Assembly: GCF_000832015.1 (NCBI RefSeq)
Contig: NZ_JXCJ01000001.1
Location: forward strand, 3,865,041-3,929,040
Length of the DNA stretch: 64,000 nucleotides
Direction of reading: 5' to 3'
Source: Gilvimarinus agarilyticus
GTDB taxonomy: Bacteria; Pseudomonadota; Gammaproteobacteria; Pseudomonadales; Cellvibrionaceae
The notes under the pieces are model-generated. The model ran no database searches and was not told where the DNA came from. It saw only the letters and a list, made by a program, of their open reading frames with translations. Both the position numbers and the translations under genes were made by a program. Position 1 is the stretch's first letter. The number at the start of each line of letters is the position of its first letter. Shown here piece after piece: positions 26,933 to 35,423 of the stretch.

Positions 26933-27120
26933 AGAAATTTGTCCCCCCCTTATTTTTATTGGCTTTAAAGAGCAACGTCGCGTGCAGGTCGATGCGAAAC
27001 CCCATCGACCAGCACGCACAAACGCCTCTCATTGTAAACCTACGGGTTACTATCTAGAAAAAATCAGATAATTAAAATCGTAGTAAAAAATAATCTTGTC
27101 ATTCCCATCGGTCACAGCTC

Positions 27121-27151
27121 GAAAACGATTTCATGCTGCGAAAACGTTTTC
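27121..27151. promoter_or_regulatory. Two LacI-type operator-like palindromes upstream of the GH87 gene
   Basis: GAAAACGATTTC (27121-27132) and GAAAACGTTTTC (27140-27151, perfect palindrome with the central CG of LacI-family operators) lie 19 bases apart centre to centre, close to two helical turns. The gap 26904-27514 has no credible gene; the GH87 start is 360 bases further on, so a long leader or an upstream repressor/activator site is implied. No LacI gene is in the window. Confidence 0.55.
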
Positions 27152-27514
27152 ATGGCCCGACGTCACCAATCGCTATAGACACTCTAAAAACCCTGCTATT
27201 AAATCTCGTCATCGTTCTCATTACACATTAAGCACAATAACAACATTGGTTGAACGGCTCATGTAATTCGTCATAACCATTGCGATTTAAGATCGTTGCG
27301 CAGAACCCCCAATAAACGCCGAGCCGGTTCAGTATTAAACACAGCATATTTCAAGTCGCACCGACACAGCGAGTCGTACCGGAGTGTCGAACGGCACGGA
27401 TGGCCGCCATCGAAAAGCAAGTCACTCAGCGCGGCGTAACGTTGCTTATGAGTGTAAAACGACTGCTTTTTTGAAAGTTAGAGCACATATAAAGCTAATA
27501 AGAGAGGCTAGATA

Positions 27515-30500
27515 ATGACGACATTTAAACCAAAATGGTTACACCCACTCAGTAAAGCCGGGCTAGTGGCCGGGGTACTAAGCATTCCGTGTATGGTATC
27601 GGTACAGGCACTGGCGCAAACCAATTTAGCGCAAGGCAAAAACATCAGCGCCACCAGCATCAACGACGTGTACGGCGCCGCTAATGCTAATGATGGCAAC
27701 AGCAACAGTTACTGGGAGAGTCAGAACAGCGCTTTTCCACAAAATCTAACGGTCGACTTAGGAAGCAGCAATACGGTTGAACAAATCGTTCTAAAACTAC
27801 CGGACTTTTGGGGCAGCCGCACGCAAAGTATGGCAGTGTTGGCCAGTAGTGACGGCAGCAACTTCACTCCCGTAGCAAGTAACAGCGATTACCTGTTTGA
27901 TCCCGCTAACTTAAATCACGTCAGCATTGACTTTCCCGATACTGATGCACGCTTTATTCGCTTGCAAGTGACCGGCAACAGCGAGTGGCCCGCGGCGCAA
28001 GTCTCAGAGTTTGAAGTTTTTGGTTCAGTCACCAGTACCGAACCACGCAGCGCCTTCAGCCGCATAGAGGCTGAATCGTTTGACAATATGAGCGGCGTGC
28101 AGACTGAAGGGACTAGCGACACTGGTGGCGGCGCCAACGTCGGCTGGATTGATAACGGCGACTGGCTGATGTTTGAAGACGTTGACTTTGGCACTGGCGC
28201 CTACCAGGTGAGCGCCCGCCTTGCCAGCGATCACTCAGGCGGCACCATGGCGCTGCACTTAGACAGTCCGACGGGCGAGCTGATCGGCTCCATCAATGCC
28301 AGCTACACCGGTGGCTGGCAAAACTGGGTAACCGAAACTGCCAACGTTTACGCCGAGGGCGTTCACGACTTATACCTAGTGTTTAACGGTTCAGACGCAG
28401 GCGGCCTATTTAACATCAACTGGCTAGAGTTTGATTCAGGCTCCGACGTAAGTTTGCCAACAACGCCACAAGGGTTAAGTGTTGGTGCCGTTACCAGCTC
28501 ATCGGTCAGCCTGAGCTGGAACAGCTCGGCCAATGCCGACGGTTACGATATTTTGCGCGGCGGCAGTGTGATTGCATCGACCAGCGATACTTATTACCAA
28601 GACACCAACCTGAGCGCTAACACCAGCTACGATTACCAGGTACGCGCCTACAACAACGATGGCACCTCGGCGGCCAGCGTAAGCGTTAGCACCACAACCA
28701 GCGACACCGGAACCACGCCCACAGGCAGTAATGTTGCCGACGGCAAGCCCGTTAGCGCCTCATCAGCGGATGCCTATCACACAGATGCCAACGCAGTGGA
28801 CGGCAACCAAAGCACCTACTGGGAAAGCGCCAGCAATAGTTTTCCGCAGCAGTTAACCGTGGATCTTGGCAGCACCCATTACGTTAACCAAGTCACTCTA
28901 AAACTACCCGACGATGCCGCGTGGGAAACCCGCACGCAAACGGTCACGGTACTGGGCAGTGACGACGGCACTAATTTTACGAACATTGCCGGTCAAACGG
29001 GGGCGACTTTTAACCCGACCTCAAACAACACCGCTACCATTAGCTTTAACGAGACCACCGCACGTTATGTACGACTGCAGGTAACGGCCAACACCGGATG
29101 GCCGGCGGCGCAAATCTCTGAGTTTGAAGTTAATGGCTACCCTGACCCAGTTCCGCCTGGCACACCGGGCAACCTAAATGTGACCGGTGAATCGTCTACC
29201 GCTATATTCTTAAGTTGGGAGGCTTCAAGCCAAGCCGATGGTTACGGGTTATTGCGCGATGGTGCGGTGGTCGCGGACATAACTTCCACGTTTTACCAAG
29301 ACACCGAGCTAACTCCGGAAACCAGCTACAGCTACAGCGTGCGTGCTTACAACGAGTTTGGCGCATCCAACACCAGCGGTGCTATTACCGCCACGACACT
29401 TGAGGAAGGCAGTGATACTAACCCCGATCACCCAGAGCCTAACGATGAGCACGGCGCTAATATGCCGTACGATCGCTACGATACCCAAAGTGCTAACTAC
29501 GGTGGCGGGGCCATTTTAAAAACCGCGCCCATGTTCGATCAGCTAAAAACCGCCTCCGAGGCATCGGGCCAAGCGTATATCGCGCTGCCTAGCAGTGGTT
29601 CTTACGCCGAGTGGACAATACGCAACGACGAAGGCGGCGCGGGCGTTACCATGCGCTTTACCATGCCCGACTCAAGCGACGGTATGGGGCTAGATGGCTC
29701 ACTGGACGTTTACGTTAATGGCACTAAAGCGCAAACTGTGCCGTTAACTTCCTACTATAACTACCAGTACTTCGCCGTGGGTGGTGGTCACCCCTCAGAT
29801 GCCCCCGGCGGCGGCAACCCGCTGTTCCGCTTTGACGAAACTCACTGGAAGCTGGCAACGCCGCTGCAAGCGGGCGATGTGATTCGCATCGAGAAATCCA
29901 ACAGCGACAATCTCGAATACGGCGTCGACTTTTTAGAGATAGAAAGTGTGCCCTCGCCGATTTCTCGCCCGGGCAACGCCGTCGCCGTTACCGACTTTGG
30001 CGCAATAGCCAACGATGGCATAGACGATTTGGCGGCGTTTAACCAAGCCGTGGATGCCGCGGTTGCCAACGGTCAATCGCTGTACATCCCACCTGGTACG
30101 TTTGAATTAGACAACATGTGGGTTATCGGCGATGTCGGCAACGGAATTGACGACTTAACCATTATGGGTTCGGGCATTTGGCACACCAACATTCAGTTTA
30201 CCAACCCTAACTCGGCCTCGGGCGGCATCTCTTTTCGGGTTGTGGGGCAACTGGATTTTAGCCACGTGTATATGAACTCGATGCTACGTTCGCGCTATAA
30301 CCAACAGGCAGTTTATAAAGCTTTTATGGATAATTTTGGCACCAACTCTACAGTGCATAACGTTTGGGTCGAGCACTTCGAGTGCGGTTTTTGGGTGGCT
30401 GACTACGCTCATACACCGGCCATAACTGCCGACAACCTGTTGATTGAACACAGCCGCGTGCGCAACAACTTAGCCGACGGCATTAACTTTGCCCAAGGCA

Positions 30501-31159
30501 CTAGCAACTCTACCGTGCGCAATAGCAGCATTCGCAACAATGGTGACGATGGCCTCGCGGTTTGGACCAGTAACGTCAATGGTGCACCGGCCGGTGTCAA
30601 CAACACCTTTACCCACAACACCATCGAGTTTAACTGGCGCGCCGCGGGCATAGCTTTCTTTGGCGGCAGCGGTCACCAAGCCACTTACAATTTAATTGTC
30701 GACGGTGTGGGGTCATCGGGTTTCAGGATGAACACGATCTTCCCAGGTTATCACTTTCAAAATAACACTGGCATCGTATTCTCTGACAGCACGATTATCC
30801 GCAGTGGTACCAGCTTGGATACCTGGGGCGGCGAGCGCGGTGCGATTGACCTAGAAGCCTCGGTTGATCCGATTCGCAACCTAACCGTATCCAATATCGA
30901 TATCTACGACACCCAGCGCGACGCCATTCAAATGGGTTACGGCGGCGGTTTTGAAAACGTCGTGTTTAACGATATCACTATCGACGGTACCGGCCTTGAC
31001 GGCGAGGTTGACTCTCGGTTCTCGGGTAAACACTTAGGGGCGGCGATTTACACCTACACAGGTAACGGTAGCGCCACCTTTAATAATTTAATCACCAGCA
31101 ATGTGGCTTACCCAGACACCAACTTTATCCAGCAAGGGTTTGATCTGAACATTCAGTAA
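27515..31159 (+). CDS. Secreted GH87 alpha-1,3-glucanase (mutanase/mycodextranase type), multidomain
   Basis: 1214 residues. Signal peptide to about residue 35 (VQALAQ). Then discoidin/F5-8C domain (about 36-172, ending FRL-type VTGNSEWPAAQVSEFEVFG), CBM6 (about 178-308, RIEAESFDNMSG to NINWLEFD), FnIII (about 315-395), second discoidin domain (about 400-545) and second FnIII (about 550-628). From about 640 comes a linker/beta domain and then a right-handed beta-helix. The helix carries NNLADGINF and, 23-24 residues on, NNGDDGLAVW (Asp988, Asp1011, Asp1012 by count), the same spacing as the three catalytic aspartates of bacterial GH87. The domain order resembles Bacillus and Paenibacillus alpha-1,3-glucanases. 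It would cut alpha-1,3-glucan of fungal walls or biofilm. It has a shared terminator with the next gene and LacI-like operators upstream. Confidence 0.85.
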   Translation: MTTFKPKWLHPLSKAGLVAGVLSIPCMVSVQALAQTNLAQGKNISATSINDVYGAANANDGNSNSYWESQNSAFPQNLTVDLGSSNTVEQIVLKLPDFWGSRTQSMAVLASSDGSNFTPVASNSDYLFDPANLNHVSIDFPDTDARFIRLQVTGNSEWPAAQVSEFEVFGSVTSTEPRSAFSRIEAESFDNMSGVQTEGTSDTGGGANVGWIDNGDWLMFEDVDFGTGAYQVSARLASDHSGGTMALHLDSPTGELIGSINASYTGGWQNWVTETANVYAEGVHDLYLVFNGSDAGGLFNINWLEFDSGSDVSLPTTPQGLSVGAVTSSSVSLSWNSSANADGYDILRGGSVIASTSDTYYQDTNLSANTSYDYQVRAYNNDGTSAASVSVSTTTSDTGTTPTGSNVADGKPVSASSADAYHTDANAVDGNQSTYWESASNSFPQQLTVDLGSTHYVNQVTLKLPDDAAWETRTQTVTVLGSDDGTNFTNIAGQTGATFNPTSNNTATISFNETTARYVRLQVTANTGWPAAQISEFEVNGYPDPVPPGTPGNLNVTGESSTAIFLSWEASSQADGYGLLRDGAVVADITSTFYQDTELTPETSYSYSVRAYNEFGASNTSGAITATTLEEGSDTNPDHPEPNDEHGANMPYDRYDTQSANYGGGAILKTAPMFDQLKTASEASGQAYIALPSSGSYAEWTIRNDEGGAGVTMRFTMPDSSDGMGLDGSLDVYVNGTKAQTVPLTSYYNYQYFAVGGGHPSDAPGGGNPLFRFDETHWKLATPLQAGDVIRIEKSNSDNLEYGVDFLEIESVPSPISRPGNAVAVTDFGAIANDGIDDLAAFNQAVDAAVANGQSLYIPPGTFELDNMWVIGDVGNGIDDLTIMGSGIWHTNIQFTNPNSASGGISFRVVGQLDFSHVYMNSMLRSRYNQQAVYKAFMDNFGTNSTVHNVWVEHFECGFWVADYAHTPAITADNLLIEHSRVRNNLADGINFAQGTSNSTVRNSSIRNNGDDGLAVWTSNVNGAPAGVNNTFTHNTIEFNWRAAGIAFFGGSGHQATYNLIVDGVGSSGFRMNTIFPGYHFQNNTGIVFSDSTIIRSGTSLDTWGGERGAIDLEASVDPIRNLTVSNIDIYDTQRDAIQMGYGGGFENVVFNDITIDGTGLDGEVDSRFSGKHLGAAIYTYTGNGSATFNNLITSNVAYPDTNFIQQGFDLNIQ

Positions 31160-31166
31160 AACAAAA

Positions 31167-31190
31167 AAGGGGGAGCAATCGCTCCCCCTT
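31167..31190. terminator. Bidirectional terminator between GH87 and the beta-helix gene
   Basis: AAGGGGGAGC, loop AATC, GCTCCCCCTT, with A-run before and T-rich sequence after, between two converging stops. Confidence 0.85.
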
Positions 31191-31209
31191 ATTAATCCGG
31201 GTAAATCCG

Positions 31210-33015
31210 TTATTCCGCCTGCTCCACACCGCCCTCAAAACCCGAGAACAAATTTAATTCACCCACTTCGGTGGCTGGCCCCATACCGTTAATCACATGA
31301 TTAATACCGCCATTTAAACCAGCGAAGTTAGCAATATGGCTAATAGAGATTCCCGGGTTATTGGGCACCTCCATCGAATTTTCTAACCGCACATTATTGC
31401 TGACCGTGGGTTCACCGCGAAAAAAGCTGTAAATACCAAAGCCCCAACCATTGTGAGTTTGCACATGATCGGCCACTTTGTATGAGGCAAACCCGGCCTT
31501 GCCGTTATCGTTCCAGGCATCGATGCTCGGTGGCTTGTAGGGGATCTCGGACTGATAGAAATAGGTGCGGCCGCGCTCACCGTTCCACAGGGTTTGATAG
31601 CCCTGAAAGTGCTCGTTAAACAAACCGTAAATGGTCACGTCATCGCCGTTAACCACTAAACCGTTGCGGCTTTTATTCACCTCCCACTCGGCACCGGTGC
31701 CGTGGTCGGCGCGCCACAACCATACGTGGTCCACCAATACATCGTCACTGTTAATCCGCAAGCAAATGTCAGCCTGCCCCACGATCGCGCCACCCACCCG
31801 GCAGTACACATCGTGCAGGCTGGTGGGGTTAGCCGCATGGTTAACACCTGCGGTTTGCGTCGCACGTTGTCGGCCCACATCAATCAGCACCGGAGAATTA
31901 ACCGGGCCTGCGTCCACCATAAATCCGGCCAGTTTAATACCATCAACGTCGGCCACCGTCAAAGCGGCATCGCCCTGCTGCGGCACCAAGGTGGGTAAAC
32001 CAAGCCCCAACACAACCGTGTTTGGCTGAGTGACGTTAAGAGCACGATTCAGCGAGTAAATACCCGGCGTAAGCAGTAGATGTTTACCCGCCGCCAGGGC
32101 TTGATTCAGGCTGTCAGCCGTATCGGAATCGGGCCGCGCCACATAAAAGTCCGTTAAGGGAATTAACTCCCCAGCTTCTGACTCGCCGCGCCAGCTAACA
32201 CCCGCGGTATTGCGGGTAACCGCCGGTACAAACACCGCATACGCACCGCCGTTATCCAGCGTCAAAAACGGCTTTTCACGCACGACAGGGGTTTGTTCGA
32301 TAATGGTGGTGGGCTCTTCCGGCCACTGATCCACCGGCGCCCCCTTAACCCCAACAAACACCCGGTTCCAGTTGCCCCCGGCCCAGCGGCCGATCTCCGA
32401 GTTGCGGGTAAACCACTGCTGCCCGGTGGTAAGCCCGGCCCGGCCTTCAATCACCGAGTTGGCCAACACGCCGCCACTGGCCCAGCTGCCCTTATCAAAG
32501 TTAACGCTGCCCTCGACGTGCATACGCCGGTAAGGTGAGGCTTGAGATACCGCCCACAATAAGGTGTTGCCGTGATGCGGCTTTACCTTAAAATTCTCCG
32601 CGCCGCGCCAGAACATAGTGGTGACTTTATTGCCTTCGGTCGACGCAATCGACTGCACGGTTCCGTTGATGCTTACATCCCCCGGCACCCGGCCAAGGCC
32701 CAGCGCCTGAACGTAGTAATCCACGGTGACGTTTAACTCATACTGGCCCGGTTTAAACAGCAGTGCGTAGCGCTCCGCGCCAAACTCATTGTGCTTTTGT
32801 TGGTGATGTAGCGCATCGAGGGTATTTTGAATGGCTCGCTGATCCATGGTGTCGTCAAACACCAAGACATGATCGCCAAACACTGAGCGATAGGGTGACG
32901 TATCGAGAGAAGGAGGAGTATCACTGTGATAGCAGCTTAAAATAACCACCGCCGACGCTGCAACAAGCAGCAGTTTTACCCCCAACACAGGGGTCAAGAA
33001 ACGTTTGCGAAACAT
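31210..33015 (-). CDS. Secreted beta-helix lipoprotein of the group often labelled adenylyl cyclase
   Basis: 601 residues. A basic, hydrophobic N-terminus ends in AVVILSC, a permissive lipobox (Cys28). The start of the mature part, SVFGDHVLVFDDTMDQRAIQNTLDALHHQQ followed by RYALLFKPGQYELNV, YVQALGLGRVPGDVSINGTV and TMFWRGAENF, is the signature of a family found in actinobacteria and marine bacteria that databases often call adenylyl cyclase. The chain is really a right-handed parallel beta-helix: repeated short strands, LLLTPGIYSLNRALNVTQPNTVVLGLGLPTLVP, then VDHVWLWRADHG and NGLVVNGDDVTIYGLFNEHFQGYQTLWNGE. Such folds belong to polysaccharide lyases and hydrolases, and it converges on a GH87 gene. 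No cyclase motif is visible. A carbohydrate role is inference. Confidence 0.7.
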   Translation of the reverse strand: MFRKRFLTPVLGVKLLLVAASAVVILSCYHSDTPPSLDTSPYRSVFGDHVLVFDDTMDQRAIQNTLDALHHQQKHNEFGAERYALLFKPGQYELNVTVDYYVQALGLGRVPGDVSINGTVQSIASTEGNKVTTMFWRGAENFKVKPHHGNTLLWAVSQASPYRRMHVEGSVNFDKGSWASGGVLANSVIEGRAGLTTGQQWFTRNSEIGRWAGGNWNRVFVGVKGAPVDQWPEEPTTIIEQTPVVREKPFLTLDNGGAYAVFVPAVTRNTAGVSWRGESEAGELIPLTDFYVARPDSDTADSLNQALAAGKHLLLTPGIYSLNRALNVTQPNTVVLGLGLPTLVPQQGDAALTVADVDGIKLAGFMVDAGPVNSPVLIDVGRQRATQTAGVNHAANPTSLHDVYCRVGGAIVGQADICLRINSDDVLVDHVWLWRADHGTGAEWEVNKSRNGLVVNGDDVTIYGLFNEHFQGYQTLWNGERGRTYFYQSEIPYKPPSIDAWNDNGKAGFASYKVADHVQTHNGWGFGIYSFFRGEPTVSNNVRLENSMEVPNNPGISISHIANFAGLNGGINHVINGMGPATEVGELNLFSGFEGGVEQAE

Positions 33016-33174
33016 AGAGCACGACTCACTGGTTTATTAGTGTTTGAGTATGCTTCATGTGATTGAACGACAGGGCAGCCGTTGATTTTACTGTTGCGTG
33101 CTACGGCATCTTTATAGTGTGCCGCTTAACACCTAAAGGTTCTTAGGCCTCTTTAACGGATTGCAGTATACGCT

Positions 33175-33200
33175 CAAATAGTGGTCATTTACACTATTTG
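33175..33200. promoter_or_regulatory. Perfect 9-bp inverted repeat in a divergent promoter region
   Basis: CAAATAGTG (33175-33183) and CACTATTTG (33192-33200) around eight bases, in the 253-base gap between the beta-helix lipoprotein and the MFS gene. Its size and place suit a dimeric regulator that controls one or both genes. Confidence 0.45.
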
Positions 33201-33268
33201 TCGTACCCTTTCGTCATAACGTAAAAACTTTAGGTATGCTGTAAGCCCAGCAACCAGACAGAGTATTT

Positions 33269-34423
33269 ATGTCCCCACACCCAGCCAGCGCTCAGGCACA
33301 ACACGCCACCCGCGCCGCCTTCTTCATCGCCGGAAGCTCGTTTGCGGCCTGGGCGCCGCTGGTGCCCTACGCGCAGTCTCGCGCCTCACTCAACGAAGCT
33401 CAGCTAGGGCTGTTACTGCTATGCCTTGGTATTGGCTCACTGATCGCCATGCCGCTATCGGGTGTCGTTAGTGCGCGGTACGGCTGCCGCGCCGTATTTG
33501 GCACGGCAGCGATCGTATTGTGCGCTGCCTTACCGATACTCGCCAGCTCAGAATTGACGTGGGTTCTGGCCGCTACGCTATTCTTTTTTGGCGCCGCACT
33601 CGGCACTGCCGACTGCGTTGCCAATATTCAAGCGGTGACGGTGGAAAAGGCCTCTGGCCGACCATTAATGTCAGGATTTCACGGCCTCTTTAGTGCTGGC
33701 GGTATCGCTGGCGCTCTTGGGGTGAGCAGTCTATTAAGCCTAAACCTTTCCCCTCTGCACGCCGTATCCATCGTGGTACTGGGCATCCTTTTAGCACTAG
33801 CGTTTACCTGGCGCTACTTATTAAACCATACCGACGCTTCACAAGAAGGCCCGTTATTAGCCCTTCCTCGGGGCATCGTACTTGCGCTTGGCGCACTGTG
33901 TTTTATTGCTTTTTTAGTCGAAGGAGGAATGCTCGACTGGAGCGCCGTATATTTAACACAACAGCAACAGATGGCAACCGCACAGTCGGGGCTTGGTTAC
34001 GTGGCCTTTGCCGTTACCATGACGACAGCTCGATTGAGCGGAGATTGGATTATTGGTCGCGCAGGGTTAATAACGGTATTGGTCGGCGGGGCCACTTTGG
34101 CCGCCTTGGGACTAACACTGGCGGCCCTAGCGCCAAGCTGGCCGCTCGCACTGCTCGGTTATGCGCTGGTGGGGCTGGGCGGCGCCAATATCGCACCTAT
34201 TATGTATTCGCTGGTAGGCAAACAGACGACTATGCCTGAGTCCCTAGCCGTGCCCGCGCTTACCACAATCGGCTACGCCGGCATTTTAGTGGGGCCGGCG
34301 ATGATTGGCTTTGTCGCTTATCTCACCGGGCTGACGTCGGCGTTTTTATTGGTTGCGGGGCTTCTGCTCATAGTGGCCGCTGCGGGGCCGGCACTCGGCC
34401 GCTTCTTTGCCAACGGCAACTGA
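33269..34423 (+). CDS. MFS transporter (YbjJ-like)
   Basis: 384 residues with twelve membrane helices. It starts AFFIAGSSFAAWAPLVPYAQSR with LNEAQLGLLLLCLGIGSLIAMPLSG and the loop GCRAVFG. It also has GTADCVANIQAVTVEKASGRPLMSGFHGLFSAGGIAGAL, characteristic of the YbjJ group of the major facilitator superfamily. Substrate is unknown; the neighbouring carbohydrate genes suggest a sugar or sugar derivative, but members of this group are poorly studied. It is divergent from the beta-helix lipoprotein over a region with a perfect inverted repeat. Confidence 0.85.
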   Translation: MSPHPASAQAQHATRAAFFIAGSSFAAWAPLVPYAQSRASLNEAQLGLLLLCLGIGSLIAMPLSGVVSARYGCRAVFGTAAIVLCAALPILASSELTWVLAATLFFFGAALGTADCVANIQAVTVEKASGRPLMSGFHGLFSAGGIAGALGVSSLLSLNLSPLHAVSIVVLGILLALAFTWRYLLNHTDASQEGPLLALPRGIVLALGALCFIAFLVEGGMLDWSAVYLTQQQQMATAQSGLGYVAFAVTMTTARLSGDWIIGRAGLITVLVGGATLAALGLTLAALAPSWPLALLGYALVGLGGANIAPIMYSLVGKQTTMPESLAVPALTTIGYAGILVGPAMIGFVAYLTGLTSAFLLVAGLLLIVAAAGPALGRFFANGN

Positions 34424-34437
34424 GGCTTGAGGCACTT

Positions 34438-34713
34438 TTACTCTAAATATCCCGCCCGCATAAGCCGGTAGTAAACATACTCGCCCCCCAAAGCAACGGC
34501 TGTGAGCGCGACCAGCATTACCAGGGTGTTTGCTATCGTTGCCACCACCACCGCAACCGATACCAGCGATGTCAGCACAACAAGCACCACTACCGGCAGC
34601 AGCTTAACCGGTGTTTTAGCTTTACAGTTAGAACACCTAATGCGGGTCGGATTTACCGACTTGACCACATCGCCAAAACTGAGTGGCGCATGGCAATGGC
34701 TGCAGTTTTTCAC
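34438..34713 (-). CDS. Small zinc-ribbon membrane protein
   Basis: About 91 residues from GTG 34713, preferred because GGAGAGGAAG stands directly in front; the frame is open to 34752. It has CSHC and CSNC pairs 19 residues apart (a zinc ribbon at residues 4-30) and then two hydrophobic helices. The build resembles the cxxc_20_cxxc family of small proteins of unknown function, but the match is not certain. It converges on the MFS gene with a gap of 14 bases. Confidence 0.65.
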   Translation of the reverse strand: MKNCSHCHAPLSFGDVVKSVNPTRIRCSNCKAKTPVKLLPVVVLVVLTSLVSVAVVVATIANTLVMLVALTAVALGGEYVYYRLMRAGYLE

Positions 34714-35118
34714 ACTTCCTCTCCGTCGCAAAAATCCACTTAATAGAACCACTTGTTGCGCATAAGGTCAAGGCACATTTTTGATGTGCAAAACCGCCAC
34801 CAAACGCTGCCAAAAACCGATAACCGCCGCTGGCAACAAACGTTTAAAGCCTATGAATTTTGGCGCTTATTATTCTGTATTTATGGTCGGTTACGTAAAA
34901 TTTTGTGGCGCAAAAAAATAAATAAAAATAATTAACCTAATTTTTCACGCAATGATTTTGAAGCCAAATTAATCCTATCACGTGCGTCGGTTCTCGTTTC
35001 CAACGAGCAGACATTGAATTACAAGGCCAATCACACTAATCAATGGTAGCGATTAAAAACAGCTGGAATTTGTCGGCCGTTTCGATTCATTTTCTTGCAA
35101 GTTCATAAAGAAATTTCG

Positions 35119-35147
35119 GGCACTTATTTTTTACCAAAATAAGTGCC
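35119..35147 (+). repeat. Perfect 12-bp hairpin in the LPMO upstream region
   Basis: GGCACTTATTTT and AAAATAAGTGCC around a five-base loop. It lies 277 bases before the LPMO ATG within the 671-base gap 34753-35423, where I see no credible gene. It could be a terminator with weak tail, a leader structure or an operator. Confidence 0.5.
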
Positions 35148-35230
35148 AAGAAAACAATTGTTAGGTAACGGAAAAACAAAAAATGACGCATCTAGCTTTA
35201 TCGATAACATCGCCATTATTTTTACCCAAA

Positions 35231-35248
35231 AATGGTAGCGCTGCCATT
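35231..35248 (+). promoter_or_regulatory. LacI-type operator-like palindrome before the LPMO gene
   Basis: AATGGTAGCGCTGCCATT is an 18-base palindrome with one mismatch pair and a central GCGC. The core TGGTAGCGCT resembles the xylan box (TGGTAGCGCTAACA) described in Xanthomonas. A half-site AATGGTAGCG also occurs at 35042-35051. It lies about 175 bases upstream of the LPMO start. Confidence 0.55.
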
Positions 35249-35423
35249 AGCGCGACTTTAGCGATAAAACTAGGCGACAAGATACCAAGGAGAGCCTATT
35301 CAGGCCGGAATAAAATGAAAAGGAGTTCTGATAATTTACCGGCATGATTGCCCGCGTATTAGCCGACACAGAAACGACAAGTCAGCGGTTAATACAACAC
35401 TAAAAACATTAGAAGGATTTTTT

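Noticed and set aside
31210-33015. Adenylyl cyclase activity for the beta-helix lipoprotein
   Set aside because: No class I-III cyclase motif is visible, and the fold and export do not fit a cyclase.
34753-34935. 60-codon plus-strand frame before the LPMO leader
   Set aside because: Basic, aromatic and repetitive product with no ribosome site; the region looks like AT-rich leader DNA.
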